Positions 25,135 to 34,089 of a DNA stretch of 64,000 bases are shown one piece after another (positions within the stretch are counted from its first letter, which is position 1; the number at the start of each line of letters is the position of its first letter). The position numbers were made by a program, and so were the translations under genes. Source of the stretch: Streptomyces aurantiacus (lineage in GTDB: Bacteria > Actinomycetota > Actinomycetes > Streptomycetales > Streptomycetaceae); NCBI RefSeq assembly GCF_027107535.1, contig NZ_CP114283.1:1736001-1800000 (forward strand), read 5' to 3'. The notes under the pieces were generated by a model. It did not search any database, was not told the origin of the DNA, and saw nothing but the letters and a program-made list of their open reading frames with translations.

Positions 25135-25854
25135 TCACACGGTCCGTGCGGTCCTGCGGTACGAGACCACAGCGTACGAGCCGAAGGCCAGCAGCCAGCC
25201 GGTCAGCACCAGCACGGCTCCGAGGGCGGGTGCCCGTCCGTCGGCGACGGCGGTGCCGAGCTGAGCGAAGCGGTTCGTGGGCGTGTAGGAGGACAGGGAC
25301 CGCAGCCAGCCGGGGAAGAGGCTCAGTGGGAACCACAGCCCACCGACCACTGCGAGCGTCAGGTTGCACACCATGTTCACCACGCCCGTGGCCTGCGCGG
25401 TCAGGCGGTAGCCGTTGCCGAGACCGAGCAGCGTGAAGGGGATCGAGCCGAGCCACAGCAGCAGCGCGATCACCGCCCACTTCCAGGCGTCGAGACGTAC
25501 ACCGTTGACCAGGCCGCCCGCGGCGAGGACCGCGAGGATCGCCGGCAGGACCGTGACCGCACCGGTCAGCGCACGTGCGGTCACGACCTGGCGCGGGCTC
25601 ATCGGGGTGATCCGCAGCTGTCGCAGCCAGCCGATCGACCGGTCCTCGGCGACTCCGCCGCCGGTGTTCAGGGCCGAGCCCATCGCGCCGTACGCGGCCA
25701 TACCGATCATGGAGGCCGTCTTCCAGCCGCCGTCGCTGCCGTCGCCGAGGTTCGTGAACAGCAGGTACATCACCACCGGCATGACGACACCGCCGATCAC
25801 GAAACCGGTGTCGCGCAGTGTCCGGCGCACTTCGAGCCGCAGGTAGTCGAGCAT
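25135..25854 (-). CDS. ABC-2 type transporter permease
   Basis: A 239-residue permease with six predicted helices (FVIGGVVMPVVMYLLFTNLG; ARALTGAVTVLPAILAVLAAGGLV; WAVIALLLWLGSIPFTLLGLG; MVCNLTLAVVGGLWFPLSLFP; ALGAVLVLTGWLLAFGSYAVV). Its ATG (25852-25854) shares a base with the stop of the ATP-binding gene (TGATG), so the two are coupled. GTG 25857 is an alternative start. The 64 bases to the kinase gene hold three copies of an ATCGGTTCA motif. It forms an exporter with the next gene. Confidence 0.88.
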   Translation of the reverse strand: MLDYLRLEVRRTLRDTGFVIGGVVMPVVMYLLFTNLGDGSDGGWKTASMIGMAAYGAMGSALNTGGGVAEDRSIGWLRQLRITPMSPRQVVTARALTGAVTVLPAILAVLAAGGLVNGVRLDAWKWAVIALLLWLGSIPFTLLGLGNGYRLTAQATGVVNMVCNLTLAVVGGLWFPLSLFPGWLRSLSSYTPTNRFAQLGTAVADGRAPALGAVLVLTGWLLAFGSYAVVSYRRTARTV

Positions 25855-26870
25855 CACACCGTCTCCAGAGAAGCGGGCCGCGTGGCGGAGGGGGAGGTCA
25901 GGGCGAGGAACGCGTCGTCGAGCGAGGCGGGCGCGACCTCCAGGCCGCGTATCGCGCCGCGCTCCGCGAGGGCGATCACCGTGGCGTCCGGGTCGTCGGT
26001 CCGCAGCCGGGCCCGGTCGCCGCGTACCTCCACGGAGACCACCCCGGGCAGCCGGGACAGCCCGTCCGCGGCCGCCCCGGCGAGGTCGAAGGCGACGAGG
26101 CTGCCGCCCGCGGCCCGCCTGAGCTGCTCGCCGGTGCCGTCGGCGACGACGCGCCCGTGGTCGACGACGACGATCCGGTCGGCGTTGACGTCCGCCTCCT
26201 CCAGATAGTGCGTGGAGAAGAGGACGGTGTGGCCGTGGCGGGCGTAGGCGCGCATCGCGTCCCAGAAGGCGTACCGGGCCTCGACGTCCAGGGCCGCGGT
26301 CGGCTCGTCGAGCACGATCAGCGAGGGGTTCCCGACCAGGGCCACGGCGAACCGCACCCGCTGCGTCTGGCCTCCGGAGAGCCGGTCGACGCGCCGCCCG
26401 GCCAACTCGGCGATCCCCGCGAGCTCCAGCGCTTCGGTGACGGGCATCGGCGCGGGGTAGGTCCCGGCCACGAACCCGACGAGTTCGCCCACCGTCACCC
26501 TCGGCACCGGTCGGCCGTCCTGCAGCATGGCGCCCACCCGGCCTGCCCGCACGGCGTGTTCCGGGGCGGCGCCGAAGAGGCGGACGACGCCCTCGTCGGG
26601 CTCGTTCAGGCCCAGCAGGAGGGAGATCGCGGTGGACTTGCCGGCGCCGTTGCGGCCGAGCAGCGCGACCGTCTCGCCGCGTGAGATCTCCAGGTCGACG
26701 CCGTCCACGGCCCGTACCGCACCGAAGGTCTTGACCGCCCCGGTGAAGGACACGGCCCGGTCCGTGCCGGAGTCCGCCGCCGTCCCGTCCGCCCTCGGAC
26801 CCGTCCCGTCCGTCCTGCCTGTCGTGCCTGTCGTGCCTGTCGTGCCTGTTTTCGTCCCCGTCTTCGTCAT
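25854..26870 (-). CDS. ABC transporter ATP-binding protein (exporter type)
   Basis: A 338-residue ATPase starting at ATG 26870. The first 38 residues are a Thr/Gly-rich tail with TGTTGTTG repeats, encoded by a repeated CGTGCCTGT unit that can expand. The core has Walker A LLGRNGAGKSTAISLL (about residues 71-86), Q-loop MLQDGRPVP, signature LSGGQTQRVRFA, Walker B PSLIVLDEPTAALD, and the H-loop FSTHYLEEADV. It fuels the permease encoded by the next gene. With the two-component system downstream it resembles stress- or antibiotic-responsive export modules. The 349 bases upstream form a divergent promoter region with short CCCAACACCCGACACC-type repeats near 27000-27045 and a KstR-like site at 27111. 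Confidence 0.9.
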   Translation of the reverse strand: MTKTGTKTGTTGTTGTTGRTDGTGPRADGTAADSGTDRAVSFTGAVKTFGAVRAVDGVDLEISRGETVALLGRNGAGKSTAISLLLGLNEPDEGVVRLFGAAPEHAVRAGRVGAMLQDGRPVPRVTVGELVGFVAGTYPAPMPVTEALELAGIAELAGRRVDRLSGGQTQRVRFAVALVGNPSLIVLDEPTAALDVEARYAFWDAMRAYARHGHTVLFSTHYLEEADVNADRIVVVDHGRVVADGTGEQLRRAAGGSLVAFDLAGAAADGLSRLPGVVSVEVRGDRARLRTDDPDATVIALAERGAIRGLEVAPASLDDAFLALTSPSATRPASLETV

Positions 26871-27110
26871 GGGTACGACGCTACGAACCGGTGGGTGGTG
26901 CACGGCAGATGCGCATGTACGGACTCGGGCAGGACAAATGTCACGGCCGGGCTCCGGCAACCCAGGTGCCGACCCCGCCCGTGGCATCCGGGCCGGGCAC
27001 CCGACGCCCAACACCCGACACCCGGCACCCAACGCCCGACACCACATCTGACATGGCGTCAGGAGTCTTCACATGTGCCGGGGGCTCGGCTATACAGGGG
27101 TTCGCCGGAC

Positions 27111-27124
27111 TGGAACGCGTTCTA
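27111..27124. promoter_or_regulatory. KstR-like operator in front of the MaoC operon
   Basis: TGGAACGCGTTCTA fits TnnAACnnGTTnnA at every fixed base and differs from the site at 16130 at only two spacer positions. The palindrome extends into CTAGAACA. It lies 95 bases before the ATG at 27220. Confidence 0.65.
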
Positions 27125-27219
27125 GAACAGGCGGGTTCCCCGGTTCAAGGTCGACCTCGGTGCGGCCGACGGTGCGGACGGCCGCACCGGGGTCTTCACG
27201 CCCAGCAGTCAGGAGCCCC

Positions 27220-28095
27220 ATGCCCATCGACGTTGCCAGGGCCCTCGCGGCCGAGCCCCGGTCCGCCGGGATCGCCTGGGGCCACAAGGACGTCCAGCTC
27301 TACCACCTCGGCCTCGGCGCGGCCGCGAATCCGGACAGGCGCAGCCCGGCGACCGACCCCGACGAACTGCGCTACACCCTGGAGTCCAGGCTGCACGTCC
27401 TGCCGAGCTTCGCGACCGTCGCGGGCGCGGGCTCCCCCGGCGTGATCAACGGCCTCTCCATGCCGGGCGTCGACGTCAACCTCGCCCATGTCCTGCACGG
27501 CGGCCAGACCATCGTGCTGCACCGGCCGATCCCGGTCGAGGGCGAGGCGGTCGCCACCACCCGGATCGCGGACGTGTACGACAAGGGCAAGGCCGCCATC
27601 CTCGTCGTACGCACCGAAGTGCGCGACGAGCAGGGCCCGTTGTGGACCAACGACGCCCAGATCTTCGTACGCGGCGAAGGCGGCTTCGGCGGCGACCGCG
27701 GCCCCTCCGTCCGTCCCGAACCACCGACGGGCGCACCGGACCGGCAGGTCGAGCGCACGATCCGTGAGGACCAGGCGCTCCTGTACCGGCTCTCCGGCGA
27801 CTGGAACCCCCTGCACGCCGACCCCGAGTTCGCCAAGCTCGCCGGTTTCGACCGCCCGATCCTGCACGGGCTGTGCACGTACGGGATGACGCTGAAGGCG
27901 GTCGTGGACACGGTGCTCGGCGGCGACGTCGGCCGGGTCCGCTCCTACACCACGCGCTTCGCCGGGGTCGTGTACCCGGGCGAGACCCTGCGCATCCGCA
28001 TGTGGCAGGGGGACGGCACGGTCCGGGTGACGGTCGGGGCGGCCGACCGGGACGACGCGCCGGTCCTGGCCGACACCGTCGTGGAGCACACCTGA
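27220..28095 (+). CDS. MaoC-type enoyl-CoA hydratase
   Basis: A 291-residue double hot-dog protein from ATG 27220, five bases after an AGGAG site. The N-terminal half carries the degenerate hot-dog (VINGLSMPGVDVNLAHVLHGGQTIVLHRP). The C-terminal half has the hydratase-2 motif LSGDWNPLHADPEFAKLAGFDRPILHGLCTYG, whose Asp and His are the catalytic pair. Length and layout match (R)-specific 2-enoyl-CoA hydratases such as those of sterol side-chain and peroxisomal multifunctional enzyme type. With the SDR at 29370 it would cover hydration and the next oxidation of a beta-oxidation cycle. Confidence 0.88.
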   Translation: MPIDVARALAAEPRSAGIAWGHKDVQLYHLGLGAAANPDRRSPATDPDELRYTLESRLHVLPSFATVAGAGSPGVINGLSMPGVDVNLAHVLHGGQTIVLHRPIPVEGEAVATTRIADVYDKGKAAILVVRTEVRDEQGPLWTNDAQIFVRGEGGFGGDRGPSVRPEPPTGAPDRQVERTIREDQALLYRLSGDWNPLHADPEFAKLAGFDRPILHGLCTYGMTLKAVVDTVLGGDVGRVRSYTTRFAGVVYPGETLRIRMWQGDGTVRVTVGAADRDDAPVLADTVVEHT

Positions 28096-28254
28096 GTCGT
28101 GGACACCCCCGAGTCGCGGAGCACACCTGAGCCCCGCCCGCCGCAGCCCATGCGTCCCGCTTGCACATCCCGCCGTGAGTCCCACCCGTGAGTCCCGCAC
28201 CCGGGTGTCGGCCCACCTGAGTGTCGTACGTACGTTTCCGAGGGGAGCCGCACC

Positions 28255-29331
28255 ATGCGCGCAGCCGTACTGCACGAGATCGGCCAGGACAAGCTGGAGA
28301 TATTCGACGACGTCGAGGCGACGGGCTTCGGGCCGGGCCGGGTGAAAATCCGGGTGCGGGCCACCGGCCTGTGCCACTCGGACCTCTCGGCGATGGCCGG
28401 GGTCCTGCCGCAGCCCGCGCCGTTCATCCCCGGACACGAGGGCGCCGGCGAGATCCTGGAGGTCGGCGAAGGCGTCACGAGCGTCAAGCCCGGCGACCGG
28501 GTCGTCGTCTGCTGGCTGCCCGCGTGCGGCGTGTGCCCCGCCTGTAAGCGCGGCCAGACCGAGCTGTGCCTGGCGGGCTTCATGAACGCGGGCACGCCCA
28601 ACTTCAAGCGGCCCGGCGGCGACGTCTTCGGCTTCGCGGGCACCGGGACCTTCACCGAGGAGGTCGTCGTCGACGCCGGCTGCGCCGTGCCGATCCCCGA
28701 TGACGTGCCCTTCGACATCGCCGCTCTCATCGGCTGCGGAGTCACCACGGGACTCGGCGCGGCCCTCAACACCGCCGACGTGGAGGCCGGTTCGTCGGTC
28801 GCCGTCATCGGCTGCGGAGGTGTCGGCATCTCCGCGATCCAGGGTGCCCGGCTCAAGGGCGCCGCCGAGATCGTCGCCGTCGACCCGGTGAGTTCGCGCC
28901 GCGAGGCCGCGCTGAAGTTCGGCGCCACCAGGGCCGTCTCGCCCGAAGAACTCCCCGACGCCAAGCAGTCGGTGACCGCGGGCGAGGGCTTCGACTATGT
29001 CTTCGAGGTCGTGGGCCGGTCCGCCACCGCCCGCACCGCGTACGACAACACGCGCCGCGGCGGCACCCTGGTCGTGGTCGGCGCGGGCGCCATGGACGAC
29101 TTCCTCCAGCTCAACATGTTCGAGCTGTTCTTCGACGAGAAGCGGATCCTGCCGTCGATGTACGGCGGCGGGGACGTCCTGCGGTCCTACGAGCGGACGA
29201 TCGCGCTGTGGCGCGCCGGACGCATCGACCTGGAGGGCCTCATCACGCACCGGGTGCCGCTGAGCGACATCAACGAGGCGCTGGACCAGATGCGTACGGG
29301 CGTGGCGCTGCGTACGTGCATCGAGATCTGA
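28255..29331 (+). CDS. Zinc-dependent alcohol dehydrogenase
   Basis: A 358-residue medium-chain dehydrogenase. The catalytic zinc ligands lie in ATGLCHSDLSAMAG (Cys about 39) and FIPGHEGAGEILEVG (His about 61). The structural zinc loop is PACGVCPACKRGQTELC with four Cys. The NAD-binding motif is SSVAVIGCGGVGISAIQGA. It belongs to the class III-like group that includes mycobacterial AdhD-type enzymes. It sits 159 bases after the MaoC gene and 38 before the SDR gene on the same strand. The alcohol it oxidises is not indicated by the sequence. Confidence 0.9.
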   Translation: MRAAVLHEIGQDKLEIFDDVEATGFGPGRVKIRVRATGLCHSDLSAMAGVLPQPAPFIPGHEGAGEILEVGEGVTSVKPGDRVVVCWLPACGVCPACKRGQTELCLAGFMNAGTPNFKRPGGDVFGFAGTGTFTEEVVVDAGCAVPIPDDVPFDIAALIGCGVTTGLGAALNTADVEAGSSVAVIGCGGVGISAIQGARLKGAAEIVAVDPVSSRREAALKFGATRAVSPEELPDAKQSVTAGEGFDYVFEVVGRSATARTAYDNTRRGGTLVVVGAGAMDDFLQLNMFELFFDEKRILPSMYGGGDVLRSYERTIALWRAGRIDLEGLITHRVPLSDINEALDQMRTGVALRTCIEI

Positions 29332-29369
29332 CGCTCCGAACCCCACTGCTGTCGACCGGAAGGACCCTG

Positions 29370-30323
29370 ATGTCACTGCCACTCGAGGGCCGGTCCGCGG
29401 TCGTCACGGGTGCGGGCCGCGGCCTCGGCCGGGCGGAGGCGCTGGAACTCGCCCGGCTCGGTGCCGCCGTCGTCGTCAACGACTTCGGACAGCCCGGCCG
29501 GGACGGGTCAGGCGCCGCCTCGGCCGCGCCCGCAGAGGAGGTCGCCGCCGAGATCCGTGCGACGGGCGGCCGGGCGGTCGCACACACCGGTGACGTTGCC
29601 GACCACCAACAGGCGCGAGAGCTGGTCGAGTTGGCGATCTCGGAGTTCGGGCGGCTGGACGTCCTCGTCAACAACGCGGGCATCCTGCGCGACCGGATGG
29701 TCTTCTCGATGTCCGAGGACGAGTGGGATTCCGTGATCCGGGTCCATCTGAAGGGCCACTTCAACACCACCCACTTCGCGTCCGCGCACTGGCGGGCACG
29801 GTCCAAGGCGGCGGACGCGCCGGTGTACGGGCGGATCGTGAACACCTCCTCGGAGGCGTTCCTCGCGGGCTCCGCGGGGCAGCCCAACTACGCGGCCGCC
29901 AAAGGCGGGATCGTGGGACTGACGACCTCGTCGGCGCTCGCGCTCGCCAAGTACGGCGTCACGGCGAACGTGATCTGCCCTCGGGCCCGGACCCGGATGA
30001 CGGCGGACGTCTTCGCGGGCTTCCAGGAACCGGGCGGCCAGGAGACCGAGGGGCGGCTCGACCCGCTCGCTCCCGAGCATGTCGCCCCGCTCGTCGGCTA
30101 CTTGGCCTCACCGGCGGCCGCCCACGTCAACGGTCAGCTCCTCGTCGTGCACGGGGGGATGGTCGCCGCCGTCGAACGGCCGCGTGTGGCGGCGAAGTTC
30201 GACACCAAGCAGGACGCCTTCACCTTTGAGGAACTGGACGCGCTGCTCACGCCCCACTTCGCGGACCGGCCGGCGGGGGAGACGTTCGCGGCGGCGGAAG
30301 TACTGGGTCTGCGGCACGAGTGA
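29370..30323 (+). CDS. SDR-family 3-hydroxyacyl-CoA dehydrogenase-like
   Basis: A 317-residue short-chain dehydrogenase/reductase. The cofactor motif is AVVTGAGRGLGRAEALELAR (about 12-31), the structural motif is VNNAGILRDRMVFSMSEDEW, and the catalytic residues are Ser in VNTSSEAFLAG and Tyr/Lys in QPNYAAAKGGIVGLT. The sequence is close to the dehydrogenase unit of peroxisomal multifunctional enzyme type 2 and actinobacterial Hsd4A, which oxidise (R)-3-hydroxyacyl-CoA. It ends the operon and is followed by the hairpin at 30428. The pairing with a MaoC hydratase supports this reaction. Confidence 0.88.
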   Translation: MSLPLEGRSAVVTGAGRGLGRAEALELARLGAAVVVNDFGQPGRDGSGAASAAPAEEVAAEIRATGGRAVAHTGDVADHQQARELVELAISEFGRLDVLVNNAGILRDRMVFSMSEDEWDSVIRVHLKGHFNTTHFASAHWRARSKAADAPVYGRIVNTSSEAFLAGSAGQPNYAAAKGGIVGLTTSSALALAKYGVTANVICPRARTRMTADVFAGFQEPGGQETEGRLDPLAPEHVAPLVGYLASPAAAHVNGQLLVVHGGMVAAVERPRVAAKFDTKQDAFTFEELDALLTPHFADRPAGETFAAAEVLGLRHE

Positions 30324-30427
30324 CCGTGACGTACCCATGACGTACCCAGGTCGGTCCCTGAGGCGCTCCCCGGACAGTCCCGGACGGGCATCCGGGCACG
30401 ACCGCGAAGGCCGCGACCCACGCGGAA

Positions 30428-30460
30428 CGGCCCCGCCCGACGAGATGTCGGGCGGGGCCG
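30428..30460. terminator. Perfect 14-bp bidirectional hairpin
   Basis: Arms CGGCCCCGCCCGAC (30428-30441) and GTCGGGCGGGGCCG (30447-30460) close a GAGAT loop between the convergent SDR gene and small gene at 30487. It can serve both strands. Confidence 0.88.
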
Positions 30461-30486
30461 CTTCACGGTGCGGACCTGCGGTGTGG

Positions 30487-30663
30487 TCAGGCCGCCGTGT
30501 CGCTCTGCTCGGCCGGCCTGCGGTGCCGCCCGCGGGGGGTCGCCCCGTCCTCCTGGGCGGAAACCGGTCCCCGGTGCCGACCTTGGCCACCGTCGGCGGT
30601 GGCCTGCGCCAACGCCCCCCGCGGGTCGGTGTCCGTCATCTCCATGGTGCTCGTGTCGCTCAT
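30487..30663 (-). CDS. Small 58-residue hydrophilic protein
   Basis: An ATG at 30661-30663 opens a 58-residue frame beginning MSDTSTMEMTDTDPRGALAQ and ending RRPAEQSDTAA before TGA at 30487-30489. Third codon positions are nearly all G or C. No membrane helix, Cys or recognised domain is present, and the composition (Asp, Thr, Gly, Arg, His) suggests a disordered peptide. It lies between a strong hairpin and the large gene at 30751, on the same strand as the latter. Its function is unknown, and it could be missed by gene callers because of its length. Confidence 0.6.
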   Translation of the reverse strand: MSDTSTMEMTDTDPRGALAQATADGGQGRHRGPVSAQEDGATPRGRHRRPAEQSDTAA

Positions 30664-30750
30664 GTGTGATTCACCCCGTCAACAAGATCCTTCTTTACAG
30701 CGCGGGCGAGTCTAACGGGCGGATGTGACCGGCCTGAGGGGTGGTTGGGG

Positions 30751-32721
30751 CTACTCGGTGGTCACTTTGGGAGGGGTGAGAGACGGGGTGGTCCCGGCGG
30801 TCGTCCGGAGCGTGCGGAAGGCCGGCGGCGCCTCGGTACTGACCTGCTCGACGCACAGGGGTTTCACCGACTCGAAGCCCTCGGGGCGAAGCCCTCCGGG
30901 GACCGCCGGGCGAACGCCTGTGGGTGCCGCCGGAGGCATGCTCATGGGCGCTGCCGGCAGGCTGATTCCGGCGACAGCCGGAAACGACGGGCGAATGCTT
31001 TCGCCGGACGCCGGGGCGGGGGCGGCGCGTTCTGCTGCCGCGGCGGCGGTGCCGCGCGTCGCCGGAACACTCTCTCCCGGCAGGGCGGCGGTGGCTTGTG
31101 CCGCCGGGACGGGGTGCCCCACCGCGCCGACGGTACTTTGCGCCGCAGGAACTGTCCTTACGGCCTCCGCACTGGCGCTTCCTGCCCGGACAGCCGTGCT
31201 GACCGCCCCGGCGAGGGTGTCTTGCGCCGCCGGAGCAGAAAGGTCCGTCGCCGGGGCGGAACGGTCCGTCGCCGCGACGGAACGGTTTTCCACGGCGCCT
31301 CCCACAGCCCCGGCGCTTCCCACAGCCCCGGCGCCTGCCGCCTGCGTGCCCACCCGGCGCGCGTCCTGCGTGCTCGTCCGGCCCGCTCCTTGGCTGCTCG
31401 CCTGGTCCGCCCTCTGCATGCCCACCGGGGCCGCCCCTTGGACGCTCCCCCCGCCGGGCCCCCTTCCGGCAAGCCCTCCCGCCGCCTCGTCGGGTGCCCG
31501 GCCCTTCGAAGCCGCTTCCGCCAACCGCCGTCCCGCGAAGGCGTTCGCGACCGTCCGGCCCGTCAGTGGGGCCTGCTGAAGCGGTACCGGCCGGGCCACG
31601 ACAGGCTCCGGGGGACCCGTGACCGACGGCCCCCGCGGCGCTTCCCCCGGCGCCTCGGCCGTGCGGTCCGGGTCCCCCGGGCCCGCGTCCCCCGCCCCCG
31701 TGGGTGCTTCCATCCGTGACACGCCGCACGGCACCGTCCCCGTCGCGTACGGCAGTTGAAGCACCCCGTCCTTGGTCCACCGACCGGCCCCCGTCAACCA
31801 TCCCTCGGGTGGGGCGAGTTGGTGGACATGCCGCTCGGTCGGACGCCATACGCCGAGCCAGCTGCCCGAGGCGCCGTCGATCCGCAGCGCGACCCCGCAG
31901 CTCTCCGGCGTCAGCACCAGGCCCGGCTGGATCGCGAACGGCGTGACCGCGCATCCGGCCAGGTGGAGACACTCGGGGAACCGGACCGGGAGCGTGCTCC
32001 CCAGCACGCCCCAGCCGAGCCGCTCCTGCCCGGGTGAGGGCGCGTCCGAGCGGATCAGGAGCAGCCCGCTGTCGGCGTCCGCGAGCAGCAGCCGGTCGTT
32101 GCTCTTCTCGGAGATCTGCAGCAGCGGCGACAGCTCGCCCCCGCGCTCCAGGTCGGCCACCACCGTCTTGGTGCGGCCGTCCAACTCCCGGTCCAGCGCC
32201 AGCAGTCGGTCCCCGCCGCCCAGCCACACCCCGCCCGAGCAGCGGCCCGGAACCTCCGCGAGATGCTCGGGCCCGAAGGCGCCGCCCGCCACGAGCCACA
32301 CGGCGGTCGAACTGCGGCCCACGGCAAGGGCGTACGCGCGTGTGCCGCCCGGAGCAGGTGGCAGCAGCCGCATCTCCGTTCCCGCTTCGGGGCATTCCAC
32401 CGCGCCGAGCGGTACCTCGCCCGTCCCGGGGCCGGTCGGGTACAGCAGCGAGAACGCGTGCCGGCCGTCGACGAGCCGGTGGATGAGCACCCGCCCGTCC
32501 GCCAGCGGCAGCACCTCCGTGCCGGGCTCCTCCGGCTGGTTGCCGGGCAGCGGCACCGCGTACGGCTCGGGGCCGTCCAGCGTCCAGCGCTCCGGGAACC
32601 AGGACTCGCCGCTGCGGGCCAGCCGGGCCGCGTAGGACCCGTCGACGGTGATCACGCACCCTGCCCGCGTGGCCCACTCGTTCCCGGGCACAGCCGCGGA
32701 CTCGATCGCACAGGCCGCCAT
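30751..32721 (-). CDS. Hypothetical protein: propeller-like N-terminus, long Ala/Pro-rich tail
   Basis: A 656-residue protein from ATG 32721, which follows GGAGGTGACC. Residues 1 to about 310 are beta-rich with recurring W-x and DGR/DR turns (VWLVAGGAFGPEHLAEVPGR; LLLADADSGLLLIRSDAP; LGVWRPTERHVHQLAPPEGW) and could form a beta-propeller. From about residue 340 to the end the chain is low-complexity Ala, Val, Gly, Pro, Thr and Ser, with short imperfect repeats of the AVPAAQ/TVGAV kind. There is no signal peptide. It is divergent from the siderophore-binding pseudogene. I do not recognise a function. Confidence 0.65.
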   Translation of the reverse strand: MAACAIESAAVPGNEWATRAGCVITVDGSYAARLARSGESWFPERWTLDGPEPYAVPLPGNQPEEPGTEVLPLADGRVLIHRLVDGRHAFSLLYPTGPGTGEVPLGAVECPEAGTEMRLLPPAPGGTRAYALAVGRSSTAVWLVAGGAFGPEHLAEVPGRCSGGVWLGGGDRLLALDRELDGRTKTVVADLERGGELSPLLQISEKSNDRLLLADADSGLLLIRSDAPSPGQERLGWGVLGSTLPVRFPECLHLAGCAVTPFAIQPGLVLTPESCGVALRIDGASGSWLGVWRPTERHVHQLAPPEGWLTGAGRWTKDGVLQLPYATGTVPCGVSRMEAPTGAGDAGPGDPDRTAEAPGEAPRGPSVTGPPEPVVARPVPLQQAPLTGRTVANAFAGRRLAEAASKGRAPDEAAGGLAGRGPGGGSVQGAAPVGMQRADQASSQGAGRTSTQDARRVGTQAAGAGAVGSAGAVGGAVENRSVAATDRSAPATDLSAPAAQDTLAGAVSTAVRAGSASAEAVRTVPAAQSTVGAVGHPVPAAQATAALPGESVPATRGTAAAAAERAAPAPASGESIRPSFPAVAGISLPAAPMSMPPAAPTGVRPAVPGGLRPEGFESVKPLCVEQVSTEAPPAFRTLRTTAGTTPSLTPPKVTTE

Positions 32722-32867
32722 CGTTCGGTCACCTCCGGCGACGAAACTAGTTTTCGCACGCACAGACGTGGGACCGGCAGGCAGCCCCTTCACACATAAG
32801 AGTGGCCGACTTTCGATTCGCCTGAGGGAACAGGGGCGGGTGTGCTGGACGAGATGAGGGCACCTGT

Positions 32868-32884
32868 GGTTAGGGCGGCCTAAG
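32868..32884. promoter_or_regulatory. Iron box (DmdR/IdeR-type operator)
   Basis: GGTTAGGGCGGCCTAAG matches the 19-bp DtxR-family iron-box consensus at about 12 of 17 aligned positions and keeps the outer TTAGG...CCTAA symmetry. It lies 44 bases before the lipoprotein start at 32929, which places a siderophore gene under iron control. Confidence 0.65.
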
Positions 32885-32928
32885 TACAGCCTGTGCGTCG
32901 GCTGAGCAACGCCTGGAGTGTGTTCCTG

Positions 32929-33969
32929 ATGTCCCCACGCCGCCGCGGCGCCGCCGCTGTCGCCCTCGCCGTGGCCACGGCGCTGTCCCTGGCCGCCTGC
33001 TCGTCGGGCGACGCGGGCTCCGACTCGAAGAAGTCCGACAACGGCAGCGGCGGCAAGTCCTCGCCGTGGGCGGCGAGGACTTCTCCAAGGCGGCCGAGGA
33101 GACGGCGAACATGGGCACCACGGCCAAGACCGGGAAGTTCCCGCGCACCATCGAGCACGCCATCGGCGAGACCGAACTGAAGGCCGAGCCCAAGCGGGTC
33201 GTCGTCCTCGACGTGGGCGAACTCGACAACGTCGTCTCGCTCGGCGTGAAGCCCGTCGGCTGGGCACCCACCGAGGGGTCGGCCGGCATCCCCTCGTACC
33301 TGAAGAAGGACGCGGGCAGCCCCAAGGACGTCGGCACGATCAACGCCCTCAACCTGGAGGCCATCGCCGGCCTCAAGCCCGACCTCATCCTCGGCAGCGA
33401 GCTGCGCGCCGCCAAGCTCTACCCGCAGCTCTCCAAGATCGCGCCGACCGTGTTCTCCATCCGCCCGGGCTTCACCTGGAAGGAGAACTACCTCCTCAAC
33501 GCCGCCGCACTCGACAGGACCGCCGAGGCGAAGACCCGGCTCGCCGCGTACGAGAAGAAGGCCGAGGCCCTCGGCGGTGAGCTCGGCGCCGACAAGCCGA
33601 CCGTCACCATGCTCCGCTACCTGCCGGGCATGATCCGCCTCTACGCCAAGGCGTCCTTCATCCATCGGCACGATCCTCGACGACGTCGGCATCCCGCGCC
33701 CGAAGAACCAGCAGATCAACGACCTCGCGGCGGAGATCGGCCCGGAGAGGATCGACGAGGCCGACGCCGACTGGATCTTCACCGGTGTCTACGGCGACGC
33801 GAAGAAGACCGACCGCGCGAGCGCCGAGGACAACCCGCTCTGGAAGAAGCTCGGCGCCGTGCAGAACGGACAGGCCAAGGACGTACCCGACGAGACCTGG
33901 TACCTCGGCCTCGGTGTGACCGCCGCCGGCGAGGTCCTCGACGATCTCGAGGGCTTCCTCGCCAAGTAG
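32929..33969 (+). pseudogene. Iron-siderophore ABC transporter substrate-binding lipoprotein, twice frameshifted
   Basis: The product would be a siderophore-binding lipoprotein (signal peptide with lipobox SLAAC, then a FecB/FepB fold). The reading frame breaks twice. Near 33062 one base appears missing: the frame passes from GSGGKSS to GGEDFSKAAEETANMG in another frame. At 33659-33666 the tetranucleotide CATC is duplicated in tandem, which shifts AKASFI from its proper continuation GTILDDVGIPRPKNQQIND. The two changes sum to +3, so both ends are in the same frame but the middle 200 codons are not. The C-terminus ends normally at TAG 33967. Two sequencing errors cannot be excluded. Confidence 0.85.
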
Positions 33970-34089
33970 CCGCCGAAGCGGCAGGGCGGGGCGCACGACC
34001 GGGCGCCCGGAGCGGGGTCGCCCGGTCACAGCTGGTCACGTGGCCCGCGACCGGCGGGGCACGGACACAAGGCAGGTAGCCTTTCGTTC

